From Betaproteobacteria bacterium (GTDB taxonomy: Bacteria; Pseudomonadota; Gammaproteobacteria; Burkholderiales; SG8-41), in the NCBI GenBank assembly GCA_025356695.1, contig JANXSE010000358.1, positions 1-22,865 of the forward strand: a stretch of DNA of 22,865 bases, written 5' to 3'. Both the position numbers and the translations under genes were made by a program. Positions within the stretch are counted from its first letter, which is position 1. The number at the start of each line of letters is the position of its first letter. The notes under the pieces are model-generated. The model saw nothing but the letters and a program-made list of their open reading frames with translations. It was not told where the DNA came from and did no database searches. Positions 7,575-17,266 of the stretch are shown in pieces.

Positions 7575-9899
7575 ATGTTTTCCCGGTGGTGGCTCTTCCC
7601 GCTTAGTTTGCTGGTTTCCTGCGCGGCGGCAGCTGCGTTAGTCATTGTTTTTGCATCGATAATTGTTTCGCCCTCGCTGCCGGATCTAAGTGTCCTGACG
7701 GACTATCAGCCCAAGGTTCCGCTCCGCATCTTCAGCGTGGAGGGGCAACTCATCGGAGAGTTCGGCGAGGAGCGTCGTGCGGTCGTCAAGATTGACGCCG
7801 TCCCCAAGGGCATGCGCGAGGCCATACTCGCGGCCGAGGACGAGCGGTTCTACCAGCATGGCGGTGTTGACTACGTCGGGGTGATCCGTGCCGCACTATC
7901 CAACTTCGTCTCGGGCGGCGCGCGGCAGGGGGCAAGCACCATTACCATGCAGGTCGCGCGCAACTTTTTCCTGTCCAAGGAAAAAACGCTGACGCGAAAA
8001 TTTACCGAAGTTCTGCTCGCCTTCAAGATCGAACACAGCCTGAGCAAAGACCAGATCCTCGAGCTGTATATAAACCAGATTTATCTCGGGCAGCGCGCCT
8101 ACGGTTTTGCCGCGGCCGCGCAGATCTATTTTGGCAAGTCCCTCGAGCAGATCACACTGGCTGAAATGGCCATGCTCGCGGGGCTACCGAAGGCGCCGTC
8201 GAGCTTTAATCCGGTCGTTAATCCGAAGCGCGCCAAGTTGCGACAGCAGTATGTGCTGCGGCGCATGCGTGAACTCAATTTCATCAGCGACGACCAATGG
8301 CAGGCCGCTGACAAACAGGTGCTGGCGGTTAAGAAATACGTGAATGAATACTCGGTAAAAGCGGATTATTTTTCGGAAATGGTTCGCCAGATCATGTTTG
8401 ACCGCTTCAAGGACGAGGCCTACACAAGCGGCTACCGTGTTTATACGACGTTGTCCGTCGCCCACCAGGAGGCCGCGCATTCGGCGGTGCGCAAAGGGGT
8501 CATCGAATACGATCACCGGCGCGGTTATCGCGGCGCGGAAAGTTATGCCGAACTGGGGCCGAGTCCGAACGAGGAGGATTTCGAAGACGCGTTGCAGGAC
8601 GAGAGTGAAAGCGACGATATCTATCCGGCGCTGGTTTTGGACGTGAGCGCGCGCGCGGTCAAGGTTTACCGCAAGGGTGGCGAGACGTTTGAAATCAGCG
8701 GCGAGGGGCTCAAATTCGCGCAGAAGATGATCGGTGACAAGGCACCGGCCAATCAAAGGCTGCGGCGCGGCGCGGTCATTCGCGTGCAGAAAGACGAAAA
8801 AGGCCAATGGCAGATTTCGCAGCTGCCGCAGGCCGAGGCTGCGCTTGTTTCGCTTGACCCGGCGGACGGCGCGGTGCGCGCGCTGGTCGGTGGTTTTGAT
8901 TTCAACCGTAATAAATACAATCACGTCACACAGGCGCTGCGTCAGCCCGGCTCGAGTTTCAAGCCGTTCATCTATTCCGCTGCCCTCGAAAAAGGCTACA
9001 CACCGGCGACGATCATCAACGACGCGCCCTTGACCTTTGATGCCAGCCAGACCGGTTCCGAACCTTGGGAGCCGAAAAATTTCGATGGTAAATTTGAGGG
9101 GCCGATGCGTCTGCGAACAGCCCTTACAAAATCCAAAAATCTGGTGTCCGTGCGCATTCTTCAATCAATCACGCCGCAATATGCGCAGGATTACATCACC
9201 CGTTTTGGTTTCGAAGCGAAATATCATCCGCCGTATTTGACGATGGCGTTGGGCGCGGGCAATGCAACGCCGATGCAAATGGTCGGGGGCTATGCGGTAT
9301 TTGCAAACGGCGGCTTCAGGGTTGCACCGTACTTCATTTCCCGCATTGAAGACGCCAAGGGAAACGTTGTTGCACAGGCGCGGCCGGACCGTGCCGGTGA
9401 AGGCGCCGAGCGCGCGATCGACGCCCGCAATGCATTCATCATGACCAGCCTTCTGCAGGATGTCGTGCGCTACGGCACGGGCGCACGCGCCATGCAACTG
9501 GGCCGCGGCGATCTCGGCGGCAAGACGGGCACTACCAATGAATTTGTCGATGCGTGGTTTTGCGGTTTCGGCACCGGTCTTGTCGCCGTTGCGTGGATCG
9601 GTTTCGACAATCCGCATACGCTAGGACACAACGAAACCGGCGGGCAGGCGGCATTGCCGATGTGGATTTCATACATGGGCAGGGCCATGAAGGGCGTCGA
9701 AGAACTGCCACGGACGGTACCGGAAGGCATCGTGCAGGCCCGCATCAATGCGGACACCGGTTTGCGCGAAGCCGATGGCAAGGGAATTCCGGAGTATTTT
9801 TACCAGGAGTTTTTGCCGCCGGAGCGCGATGGTGAAAGCGCGCCGCCCGGGGCCGCCGCCGTCAAACCCGCTGATGAGATCAAGGGCCAGTTGTTTTGA
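7575..9899 (+). CDS. mrcA: Penicillin-binding protein 1A (class A, bifunctional)
   Basis: Bifunctional peptidoglycan synthase: an N-terminal GT51 glycosyltransferase polymerises lipid II and a C-terminal transpeptidase cross-links the strands. The 774 residues show one N-terminal membrane anchor (about 6-33). The GT51 motifs are EDERFYQHGGVD (catalytic E88) and GASTITMQVARNFFL. After an OB-like insert, the transpeptidase motifs are SSFK (S460 to K463; S460 is the acyl-serine), SKN in TKSKNLVSV, and KTGTT (650-654). The C-terminus is proline-rich. The ATG at 7575 has no recognisable Shine-Dalgarno, but it places the membrane segment as in homologues and no upstream in-frame start exists. Adjacency to pilMNOPQ in divergent orientation is common in beta- and gammaproteobacteria. 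Also called ponA. Confidence 0.97.
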   Translation: MFSRWWLFPLSLLVSCAAAAALVIVFASIIVSPSLPDLSVLTDYQPKVPLRIFSVEGQLIGEFGEERRAVVKIDAVPKGMREAILAAEDERFYQHGGVDYVGVIRAALSNFVSGGARQGASTITMQVARNFFLSKEKTLTRKFTEVLLAFKIEHSLSKDQILELYINQIYLGQRAYGFAAAAQIYFGKSLEQITLAEMAMLAGLPKAPSSFNPVVNPKRAKLRQQYVLRRMRELNFISDDQWQAADKQVLAVKKYVNEYSVKADYFSEMVRQIMFDRFKDEAYTSGYRVYTTLSVAHQEAAHSAVRKGVIEYDHRRGYRGAESYAELGPSPNEEDFEDALQDESESDDIYPALVLDVSARAVKVYRKGGETFEISGEGLKFAQKMIGDKAPANQRLRRGAVIRVQKDEKGQWQISQLPQAEAALVSLDPADGAVRALVGGFDFNRNKYNHVTQALRQPGSSFKPFIYSAALEKGYTPATIINDAPLTFDASQTGSEPWEPKNFDGKFEGPMRLRTALTKSKNLVSVRILQSITPQYAQDYITRFGFEAKYHPPYLTMALGAGNATPMQMVGGYAVFANGGFRVAPYFISRIEDAKGNVVAQARPDRAGEGAERAIDARNAFIMTSLLQDVVRYGTGARAMQLGRGDLGGKTGTTNEFVDAWFCGFGTGLVAVAWIGFDNPHTLGHNETGGQAALPMWISYMGRAMKGVEELPRTVPEGIVQARINADTGLREADGKGIPEYFYQEFLPPERDGESAPPGAAAVKPADEIKGQLF

Positions 9900-9914
9900 C
9901 CGGCGGTTAAATTC

Positions 9915-11607
<1,693 letters not shown>

Positions 11608-11617
<10 letters not shown>

Positions 11618-11711
11618 GATTCGTCTCCCGCTTCTCCTCCCTGAGCGGGTGCCTTGATGCTTTATTGAGGCTTCGCCCCCGGTTTTACTCCCCTTAAACC
11701 GGGGGTTTTTT
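11608..11711 (+). ncRNA. Candidate trans-acting small RNA between hemB and engB
   Basis: Four hairpins tile the plus strand almost without gaps. H1: AGACGA (11608-11613) with TCGTCT (11621-11626). H2: CCCGCT (11627-11632) with AGCGGG (11644-11649), loop TCTCCTCCCTG. H3: GCCTTGAT (11651-11658) with ATTGAGGC (11664-11671), two wobble pairs, loop GCTTT. H4: CCCCCGGTTT (11676-11685) with AAACCGGGGG (11696-11705), loop TACTCCCCTT, followed by T6. The last is a textbook rho-independent terminator for plus-strand transcription, yet no plus-strand protein gene lies between 10520 and 12411. The loops are C/U rich and complementary to Shine-Dalgarno sequences. The 3' end overlaps the last codons of engB on the other strand. 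The 5' end is uncertain (11608 or about 11624). Confidence 0.6.
11676..11711 (+). terminator. Rho-independent terminator (plus strand) at the end of the candidate sRNA
   Basis: A 10-bp perfect stem (11676-11685 with 11696-11705), a 10-base loop, then TTTTTT (11706-11711). On the minus strand the T-run becomes an A-run ahead of the hairpin, so it does not serve engB as a canonical terminator. The engB stop codon itself lies inside it (11694-11696). Confidence 0.8.
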
Positions 11712-12314
11712 ATTCCTGTTGCGCGGATCAAGCCATCCGCCAATGAGTTTGTTGGCCTCCAAGATACCGATTTTGCGCGGGCTAGAAAAGAGTTGTGCAG
11801 TGTAGTTCTTGCCCAGCTCCTGCAGAGCCGTATTGACGAACGTTAGTGTGGTCTTGGCCTGCTGGCTGCCCAATTTATCCGCTTTGCTCAGCAATACGTG
11901 CACAGGCACCCCGGTTGGCTTCAACCAGTCGAGCAACTGGTAGTCGAGCACGCCCATCGGATGCCGCGCATCCATGATCAGCACCACGCCGCGCAATGAT
12001 TCGCGCGCCTGCAGGTAGCCGCCGATCAGTTCATTCCAGCGGTCGCGCTCGGCCACCGGCACCGCCGCATAGCCGTAACCGGGCAGATCAACCAGAAACT
12101 GGTCCGGCCCGACGCTGAAAAAATTGAGGTGTTGGGTGCGGCCCGGCGTTTTGCTGACGAAGGCCATGCGCTTGCGGTTCGCAAGGGCGTTAATGGCGCT
12201 CGATTTGCCGGCGTTGGAGCGGCCGACAAACGCGACCTCCGCGCCGCGCGCCGGCGGCAGCATTCGCGTGTCAGCGACCGTCGTCAGAAATTCAATATTG
12301 CGAAACAGGGACAT
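11694..12314 (-). CDS. engB: Ribosome biogenesis GTP-binding protein EngB (YihA/YsxC)
   Basis: An essential TRAFAC-class GTPase that assists assembly of the large ribosomal subunit. The 206 residues show G1 GRSNAGKSS (31-39), the switch I motif PGRTQ (57-61), G3 DLPGYG (76-81), G4 as SKAD (143-146, more often TKAD) and G5 FSS (176-178). Length is typical. It is divergent from the cytochrome c4 gene across 96 bases, an arrangement also seen in Pseudomonas. Its last 18 bases, including the stop codon, overlap the terminator of the candidate plus-strand small RNA. The C-terminus (NRNKKPPV) is basic. Confidence 0.97.
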   Translation of the reverse strand: MSLFRNIEFLTTVADTRMLPPARGAEVAFVGRSNAGKSSAINALANRKRMAFVSKTPGRTQHLNFFSVGPDQFLVDLPGYGYAAVPVAERDRWNELIGGYLQARESLRGVVLIMDARHPMGVLDYQLLDWLKPTGVPVHVLLSKADKLGSQQAKTTLTFVNTALQELGKNYTAQLFSSPRKIGILEANKLIGGWLDPRNRNKKPPV

Positions 12315-12350
12315 CGGTACCGTAGCCTAGCCTGAAAAAGGGGTTTTCGA

Positions 12351-12356
12351 TAGAAT
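12351..12356 (+). promoter_or_regulatory. Predicted -10 element of the cytochrome c4 gene
   Basis: TAGAAT matches the -10 consensus at five of six positions and lies about 55 bases before the ATG. No convincing -35 is seen. The engB promoter must share this 96-base divergent region, but I could not pick it out. Confidence 0.35.
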
Positions 12357-12410
12357 ACGGTGTTTTCGTCACGTTGCAATCGTCACGTGACAGGAAAGCA
12401 AGGAGATCGC

Positions 12411-13028
12411 ATGAGATTCATGACCCTGCTGCTGGTTGCGGCAACGATGGGCCAATTTGCAACTGTACGCGCAGCAGAGCCGGCCGCCAAGGCCGATACC
12501 GCCGAGCAAATTGTTGCCAAAGTCTGTTCGGCTTGCCACACCAGCGACGGCAATAGCGTGACGCCGGCAAATCCGGTGCTGGCGGGCCAACACGCCGAGT
12601 ATACAGCCAAGCAATTGGCAAACTTCAAATCCGGTGAACGCAAGAATCCCGTCATGCTGGGCATGGCGTCGACGCTCGTCCCCGAAGATATGAAAAAGCT
12701 GGGGGAGTATTTCCAGCAGCAAAAAACCAAACCGCGCTCGGCCAAAGACCCAGAGCTGGTCAAGGTCGGTCAGCAGATTTATCGCGGCGGCATCATGGCC
12801 AAGGGCATCGCAGCGTGCACCTCATGCCACGGCGCGAACGGTGGCGGCATTCCCGCGCAATATCCGCGCATTGCCGGTCAGCACGCTGAATACACCAGTG
12901 CGCAATTGATGTCGTTCCGCATTGGTGAGCGGGCAAACGATCCGAACAAAATGATGCGCACAATTGCAGCCAAACTTTCCGATGTGGAAATCAAGGCGGT
13001 CGCCGAATACATCGCAGGCCTGCGTTAA
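12411..13028 (+). CDS. Di-heme cytochrome c4
   Basis: A periplasmic electron carrier, usually membrane-associated, that feeds terminal oxidases such as the cbb3 type. The 205 residues start with a Sec signal peptide (hydrophobic MTLLLVAATMG, cleavage around VRAA). Two cytochrome c domains follow, with haem sites CSACH (39-43) and CTSCH (136-140) and likely methionine ligands in NPVMLGMAS (M82 or M85) and DPNKMMR (M181 or M182). The repeated GQHAEYTAKQL and GQHAEYTSAQL segments show the internal duplication typical of c4. The ATG at 12411 is chosen because AAGGAG lies six bases upstream; an upstream in-frame GTG at 12360 precedes the signal peptide and lacks support. A terminator follows directly. 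Confidence 0.95.
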   Translation: MRFMTLLLVAATMGQFATVRAAEPAAKADTAEQIVAKVCSACHTSDGNSVTPANPVLAGQHAEYTAKQLANFKSGERKNPVMLGMASTLVPEDMKKLGEYFQQQKTKPRSAKDPELVKVGQQIYRGGIMAKGIAACTSCHGANGGGIPAQYPRIAGQHAEYTSAQLMSFRIGERANDPNKMMRTIAAKLSDVEIKAVAEYIAGLR

Positions 13029-13042
13029 GCCAGATTGAATTC

Positions 13043-13072
13043 AAAAACGGGCAGCCTTGGCTGCCCGTTTTT
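13043..13072. terminator. Bidirectional rho-independent terminator between cytochrome c4 and hemL
   Basis: A long perfect inverted repeat with AAAAACGGGCAG on the left (13043-13054) and CTGCCCGTTTTT on the right (13061-13072), CCTTGG between. The A-run and T-run flanks suit termination on both strands, as expected between convergent genes. Its right edge touches the hemL TAA stop (13072-13074). Confidence 0.9.
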
Positions 13073-14367
13073 TATGTGCTGTGCGCCGGCACGGAAGCAA
13101 AATACTTGCGCGCTGCCGCGATGGTCGCGCTGATTTCCGCGTCGCCGTGTGCGGCCGACACGAAGCCCGCTTCGAAAGCGGACGGCGCCAGATAAATACC
13201 GTCTTCCAGCATGGCGTGAAAAAAACGGTTGAACGCAGGCGCATCGCACTGCATTACCTCGGCGTAGGATTGCGGCGGTTGCGCGCGGAAATAAATACCG
13301 AACATGCCGCCGACAGACTGTGCCGAGAACACCACACCGCACTCTGCCGCCGCGGCACTCAGACCCTCGACGAGGCTGCGCGTTTGCGCCGAAAGTTTTT
13401 CAAAAAAGCCGGCTACTGCAATGTGCTCTAGCGTAGCGAGTCCGGCTGCAACGGCGACCGGATTGCCTGACAAGGTGCCGGCCTGGTAAACGGGGCCCAG
13501 CGGCGCAATCGATTGCATGATGTCGCGCCGGCCGCCGAAGGCGCCAAGCGGCATGCCGCCGCCGATGACCTTGCCAAGGGTGACGAGGTCTGCGGTAATG
13601 CCGAACAGGCCCTGGGCGCCGGCCGGACCCACGCGGAAGCCGGTCATGACTTCATCGAATATCAGCACGCTGCCATAACGTGTGCATAACGCGCGGCAGG
13701 CATCGAGAAATTCGCGTTTGGGCGCGACCAGATTCATGTTTCCGGCAACCGGCTCGACGATGATGCAGGCGATCTGGTCGCCGTCGCGCGCAAACGCTGC
13801 TTCCAGCATTGCGGCGTCGTTGTAGTCGAGCACTAATGTGTGCGCAGCGGTTTCCGGCGGTACGCCGGCAGAACTCGGATTGCCGAAGGTCAGTGCACCC
13901 GAGCCCGCTTTAACCAGCAGCGAATCAGCATGGCCGTGGTAACAGCCTTCGAATTTGACGATCTTGGAGCGGCTGGTGAATCCGCGCGCCAGGCGGATCG
14001 CGCTCATCGTGGCTTCGGTGCCCGAGCTGACGAGCCTGATTTGATCGACACCGGGCACGCGCTGGCACAACAGCGTAGCAAGTTCAACCTCCGCCTCGGT
14101 CGGCGCGCCGAAACTCAGGCCTTTGGCGGCGGCGGCCTGCACCGCCTGCACGACTGCCGGGTGGGCGTGTCCAAGGATCAGGGGGCCCCATGAGCCGACG
14201 TAGTCGATATACGCCTTGCCGTCGGCGTCCCAGGCGCGGGCGCCGCTACCGCGCGCAAAAAAACGCGGCGTGCCGCCGACGGAGCGAAATGCCCGCACCG
14301 GTGAATTGACGCCGCCCGGCGTGACGGCCTGTGCGGCGGTGAACAGTGTGTCGTTGCGTGAGGTCAT
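13072..14367 (-). CDS. hemL: Glutamate-1-semialdehyde 2,1-aminomutase
   Basis: A PLP enzyme that converts glutamate-1-semialdehyde to 5-aminolevulinate, the committed precursor of haem in the C5 pathway. The 431 residues are of usual length. Visible are the N-terminal [11 protein letters not shown], the [18 protein letters not shown]-phosphate region, [10 protein letters not shown], the DEVMTGFR aspartate segment (D238), and the Schiff-base lysine K266 in [10 protein letters not shown]. Last gene of thiD-thiE-hemL, overlapping thiE by four bases (ATGA). HemB, which uses its product, is encoded nearby at 10517-11524. Confidence 0.97.
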   Translation of the reverse strand: MTSRNDTLFTAAQAVTPGGVNSPVRAFRSVGGTPRFFARGSGARAWDADGKAYIDYVGSWGPLILGHAHPAVVQAVQAAAAKGLSFGAPTEAEVELATLLCQRVPGVDQIRLVSSGTEATMSAIRLARGFTSRSKIVKFEGCYHGHADSLLVKAGSGALTFGNPSSAGVPPETAAHTLVLDYNDAAMLEAAFARDGDQIACIIVEPVAGNMNLVAPKREFLDACRALCTRYGSVLIFDEVMTGFRVGPAGAQGLFGITADLVTLGKVIGGGMPLGAFGGRRDIMQSIAPLGPVYQAGTLSGNPVAVAAGLATLEHIAVAGFFEKLSAQTRSLVEGLSAAAAECGVVFSAQSVGGMFGIYFRAQPPQSYAEVMQCDAPAFNRFFHAMLEDGIYLAPSAFEAGFVSAAHGDAEISATIAAARKYFASVPAHST

Positions 14368-15002
14368 GATTTGATCGCTTCGAACAATTGACAGAATCGT
14401 TGTGCGGCGGCAGTTACATCCTGCGCCGCGTACAAGGCGGAGATCACCGCCACTGCGTCGGCACCGGCCTTGATCAGCACACCGGCATTATCCGGCGTGA
14501 TGCCACCGATGGCGACGACCGGAACACCGAAGGTGCGCGCCGAGGTCAGCAGCGACAACGGCGCGCGCACGGCACCCGGTTTTACCGTTGATGCATAGAA
14601 GCTGCCAAACGCGATGTAATCGGCGCCGCCATCGACCGCGGCCTGCGCGCGCGGGAGCTCCCGATAACAGGAAACGCCAATGAGCTTTTGCGTGCCAAGG
14701 AGGGCGCGCGCTTCCGCCAGCGAGCCGTCTTCGCCGCCGATATGCGCGCCGTGCGCGCCGATTTCTGCGGCGAGTTCAACGTGATCATTGATGAGCAATA
14801 TGGCCGAATGATTTTTGCAGAGGTCGAGCAGGGCGGTTGCCTGCGTCCGGCGCAATGCCGGGGTGGCTGTTTTATTGCGGTACTGGACAACGCGGGCGCC
14901 GCCCTCGAGCACCGCCTGCGTCATGCGGCACAACGCGACGCTGTCCTCGGTGTCGGGGGTGACGGCGTAGAGGCCGCTAATCGCTTTCGTCAGAGGGTTC
15001 AT
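14364..15002 (-). CDS. thiE: Thiamine-phosphate synthase
   Basis: Joins HMP pyrophosphate and the thiazole phosphate to give thiamine monophosphate. The 212-residue TIM barrel shows the HMP-PP and phosphate-binding motif VVQYRNKTA (38-46), [12 protein letters not shown] (ND at 72-73), [15 protein letters not shown], and the C-terminal [23 protein letters not shown]. It lies between thiD and hemL. Its first 26 bases overlap the end of thiD in another frame, longer than the usual four-base coupling. The start at ATG 15002 ([17 protein letters not shown]) fits the family; a downstream start would remove the GLYAVTP strand. Confidence 0.95.
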   Translation of the reverse strand: MNPLTKAISGLYAVTPDTEDSVALCRMTQAVLEGGARVVQYRNKTATPALRRTQATALLDLCKNHSAILLINDHVELAAEIGAHGAHIGGEDGSLAEARALLGTQKLIGVSCYRELPRAQAAVDGGADYIAFGSFYASTVKPGAVRAPLSLLTSARTFGVPVVAIGGITPDNAGVLIKAGADAVAVISALYAAQDVTAAAQRFCQLFEAIKS

Positions 15003-15816
15003 CTTCTCGCGCCCAGAACAAACGGTCGGGAATGTGCTGGCCCATCCCGGGACGGAAAGCAGCCTTCAGCGTTTGCCACGTATATTCCTGCGCATCCTTT
15101 ACCGCGTCGCTGATGTTTAAACCATTGGCGATGGTTGCGGCGATGGCCGAGGCGAGGGTGCAGCCGGAACCATGATAAGACCCCGGTAGCCGCTCCCAGC
15201 TGTCCGTGCGCACCACGCCTTCCTGGCTGTAAAGGGTGTTCACCACCTGCGTAGTGTTTTCATGCGTGCCGGTAATCAATACATACTCGCAGCCCAGGGC
15301 GAGCAGGCGGCTTGCGCATTCGGCCAGATCAAGGTCTTCCTCGCCGTCCTCCTGTACGAGACGGCGCGCTTCAATACTGTTCGGCGTGATGATGGTCGTT
15401 TGCGGAATCAGCAATTCGCGCAGCGCGGAAATCATTTCGTCGGTGGCGAGTTCGTCGCCGCGGCCAGAGGCGAGCACCGGGTCGAGAACGAGCGGCACTT
15501 CCGGATAATCCGAAACGACCTCGGCGATCGCGGTGATGTTCTCAATACTACCGATGACACCGATCTTGATCGCGGTCACCGGCATGTCTTCGAGTACGCA
15601 ACGCGCCTGATCGGCCACCCATTCCGCATCAAGGGCCATGATTTCCTCGATACCCATGGTGTCCTGTATCGTTGCCGCGGTGACTACCGTGAGCGGATGA
15701 CAACCCATGCTTGCAAGCGTGAGCACATCGGCCTGCAACCCGGCGCCGCCGCTGGGGTCGGTCGCCGCAAATGCAAGGACGATGGGAGGTAACGCAGGGG
15801 ATTCGGAGGGATCCAT
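14977..15816 (-). CDS. thiD: Hydroxymethylpyrimidine/phosphomethylpyrimidine kinase
   Basis: Phosphorylates HMP and HMP-phosphate to HMP pyrophosphate for thiamine synthesis. The 279-residue ribokinase-like protein has the substrate-binding AATDPSGGAGLQADV near the N-terminus, the DPVLASGRGDEL block, and the anion hole and catalytic region GSGCTLASAIAA with its preceding LPGSYH. First gene of thiD-thiE-hemL. It is divergent from the rubredoxin gene across 83 bases, and I see no TPP riboswitch in that gap. An acidic tail ([10 protein letters not shown]) is encoded in the 26 bases shared with thiE. Confidence 0.96.
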   Translation of the reverse strand: MDPSESPALPPIVLAFAATDPSGGAGLQADVLTLASMGCHPLTVVTAATIQDTMGIEEIMALDAEWVADQARCVLEDMPVTAIKIGVIGSIENITAIAEVVSDYPEVPLVLDPVLASGRGDELATDEMISALRELLIPQTTIITPNSIEARRLVQEDGEEDLDLAECASRLLALGCEYVLITGTHENTTQVVNTLYSQEGVVRTDSWERLPGSYHGSGCTLASAIAATIANGLNISDAVKDAQEYTWQTLKAAFRPGMGQHIPDRLFWAREDEPSDESD

Positions 15817-15855
15817 CAGGACGTGTGATTGCTGTTCAGATCAGCATTGCGTCGC

Positions 15856-15861
15856 TAAAAT
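15856..15861 (+). promoter_or_regulatory. Predicted -10 element of the rubredoxin-gloA operon
   Basis: TAAAAT on the plus strand, 38 bases before the rubredoxin ATG, five of six to consensus. No clear -35 accompanies it. Confidence 0.35.
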
Positions 15862-15899
15862 ATCATTTTATCCCAATCCTTCCCCATGCGCCGTTCATC

Positions 15900-16088
15900 A
15901 TGACAACAACCGACGTTACCGTTTTCAAAACCTACATGTGCCTCATCTGTGGCTACATCTACGACGAAGCCGCGGGGGTGCCTGACGAGGGCATTGCACC
16001 GGGAACGCGCTGGGAGGATGTGCCGATGAACTGGACCTGTCCGGAGTGCGGTGCACGCAAGGAAGATTTCGAAATGGTGCAGATATGA
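15900..16088 (+). CDS. rubA: Rubredoxin
   Basis: A small iron protein for one-electron transfer, with a single Fe bound by four cysteines. The 62 residues carry [11 protein letters not shown] (C14, C17) and [14 protein letters not shown] (C47, C50), the complete Fe(Cys)4 set. The ATG at 15900 gives the expected short protein; the open frame extends further left to an ATG at 15771 but that part overlaps thiD and has no homology I recognise. It is the first gene of a two-gene unit with gloA, joined by an ATGA overlap. Its partner cannot be read from the sequence; in other bacteria such rubredoxins serve alkane hydroxylases or oxidative stress enzymes, none of which is seen here. Confidence 0.95.
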   Translation: MTTTDVTVFKTYMCLICGYIYDEAAGVPDEGIAPGTRWEDVPMNWTCPECGARKEDFEMVQI

Positions 16089-16474
16089 GAATCCTGCACA
16101 CCATGCTGAGGGTGGGCAATCTGGACCGCTCGCTCGACTTTTATACCAAGGTTCTTGGCATGCGTGAACTGCGGCGCAAGGACTACCCGGACGGGCGTTT
16201 TACCAATGTCTTCGTCGGCTACGAAGACGAGTCGCGTGCGGCGGTGCTTGAACTGACCCATAACTGGGACACTGCCAGTTACGACCTTGGCAAAGGTTAT
16301 GGCCACGTTGCCGTCGAGGTTGACGATGCGGCGGCAGCCTGTGACGAAGTAAAGAGGCGCGGCGGCAAAGTCACGCGCGAGGCGGGTCCGATGAAACATG
16401 GCAGCACGGTGATTGCTTTCGTCGAAGACCCGGACGGTTACAAAATCGAGTTCATTCAGAAGGGCTCAATGTAG
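16085..16474 (+). CDS. gloA: Lactoylglutathione lyase (glyoxalase I)
   Basis: Isomerises the hemithioacetal of methylglyoxal and glutathione to S-lactoylglutathione, detoxifying methylglyoxal. The 129-residue protein has all four metal ligands at the E. coli positions: H5, E56, H74 and E122, which points to the nickel-type bacterial enzyme. [19 protein letters not shown] and [11 protein letters not shown] are diagnostic. The ATG at 16085 overlaps the rubredoxin stop (ATGA). It also fixes the ligand numbering; an earlier in-frame ATG at 16046 would add 13 residues. The 3' end overlaps the convergent rsmA by 23 bases. Confidence 0.96.
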   Translation: MRILHTMLRVGNLDRSLDFYTKVLGMRELRRKDYPDGRFTNVFVGYEDESRAAVLELTHNWDTASYDLGKGYGHVAVEVDDAAAACDEVKRRGGKVTREAGPMKHGSTVIAFVEDPDGYKIEFIQKGSM

Positions 16475-17252
16475 GCAATGCCGTTCCGGCTGCGGTGATG
16501 AAGTCGGCAATCGCCACGAACTGTTGCACTGAAAGCTCCTGCGCGCGTGCCATCGGTGCAATGCCGATCTTTACCAGATCGTCCGCCATCAAAATGGACG
16601 ACAGCGAATTACGCAGCGTTTTGCGCCGCTGTGAAAATGCCGTAGCAACCACCTGTGCAAACACCTTCTCGTCGCGCGCAATATGCGGCAGCGGCCGCAA
16701 CGGAATCAATCGCACCACCGCCGAATCGACTTTAGGCGCGGGCCTGAAGGCGGTTGGCGGCACATCGATCAGCAGTTCCACGCTGAAGCGGTACTGCACC
16801 ATCACCGACAGCCGGCTGAAATTGGTATCGCCGGGCGTGGCGATCATGCGTTGCACGATTTCCTTTTGCAGCATGACATGAATGTCGCGAATGTCGGCGG
16901 CGAATCCGGCCAGGTGAAAGAGCAGCGGCGTTGAAATGTTGTACGGCAGATTGCCGACGATGCGCAGGTCGTTCCCCAGCGAATGAAAATCAAATTTCAG
17001 CACGTCGCCCAGATGCAGCGTCAACTGCGGTGCGAGTTCATTCTGCAGCGCGGCGGCAAGATCGCGGTCGATTTCAATCGCATCGAGTTGCCCCAGTGCC
17101 GCCAACAGGGGGCGCGACAGCGCACCGAGGCCCGGCCCGATTTCAACGATCTTTTCGCCGGGTTGCGGGCCGATGGCGGCCACAATGTCGGCGATGACGC
17201 CGTTGTCCTGCAAAAAATTCTGCCCGAAGCGTTTGCGCGGTTGATGCGGCAT
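16452..17252 (-). CDS. rsmA: 16S rRNA (adenine(1518)-N(6)/adenine(1519)-N(6)) dimethyltransferase
   Basis: Dimethylates two adjacent adenosines near the 3' end of 16S rRNA, a late step in 30S maturation (also called KsgA). The 266 residues have [10 protein letters not shown] at the start, the SAM site [11 protein letters not shown] (36-46), the acidic IEIDRDL, the catalytic NLPYNIS (101-107), and the C-terminal [12 protein letters not shown]. Last gene of lptD-surA-pdxA-rsmA, 14 bases after pdxA. Its last 23 bases overlap the end of gloA on the other strand, so the final residues are constrained in both genes. No hairpin terminator is seen at this junction. Confidence 0.97.
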   Translation of the reverse strand: MPHQPRKRFGQNFLQDNGVIADIVAAIGPQPGEKIVEIGPGLGALSRPLLAALGQLDAIEIDRDLAAALQNELAPQLTLHLGDVLKFDFHSLGNDLRIVGNLPYNISTPLLFHLAGFAADIRDIHVMLQKEIVQRMIATPGDTNFSRLSVMVQYRFSVELLIDVPPTAFRPAPKVDSAVVRLIPLRPLPHIARDEKVFAQVVATAFSQRRKTLRNSLSSILMADDLVKIGIAPMARAQELSVQQFVAIADFITAAGTALPTLSPSE

Positions 17253-17266
17253 CGCGATGCGCCGGC

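Noticed and set aside
8184..9164. A 326-codon minus-strand frame inside mrcA.
   Set aside because: Opposite the PBP1A coding region, with no start signal or homology I recognise.
11676..11711. The hairpin at the end of engB as the engB terminator.
   Set aside because: In the engB direction the T-run becomes an A-run before the hairpin, and the engB stop codon is inside it. The geometry suits only plus-strand transcription.
15817..15899. A TPP riboswitch upstream of thiD.
   Set aside because: The gap is only 83 bases and I find no THI-box-like sequence such as CTGAGA in the expected orientation.
15771..15899. An N-terminal extension of rubredoxin from an upstream ATG.
   Set aside because: It overlaps the start of thiD, resembles no known domain, and the ATG at 15900 gives the normal rubredoxin length.
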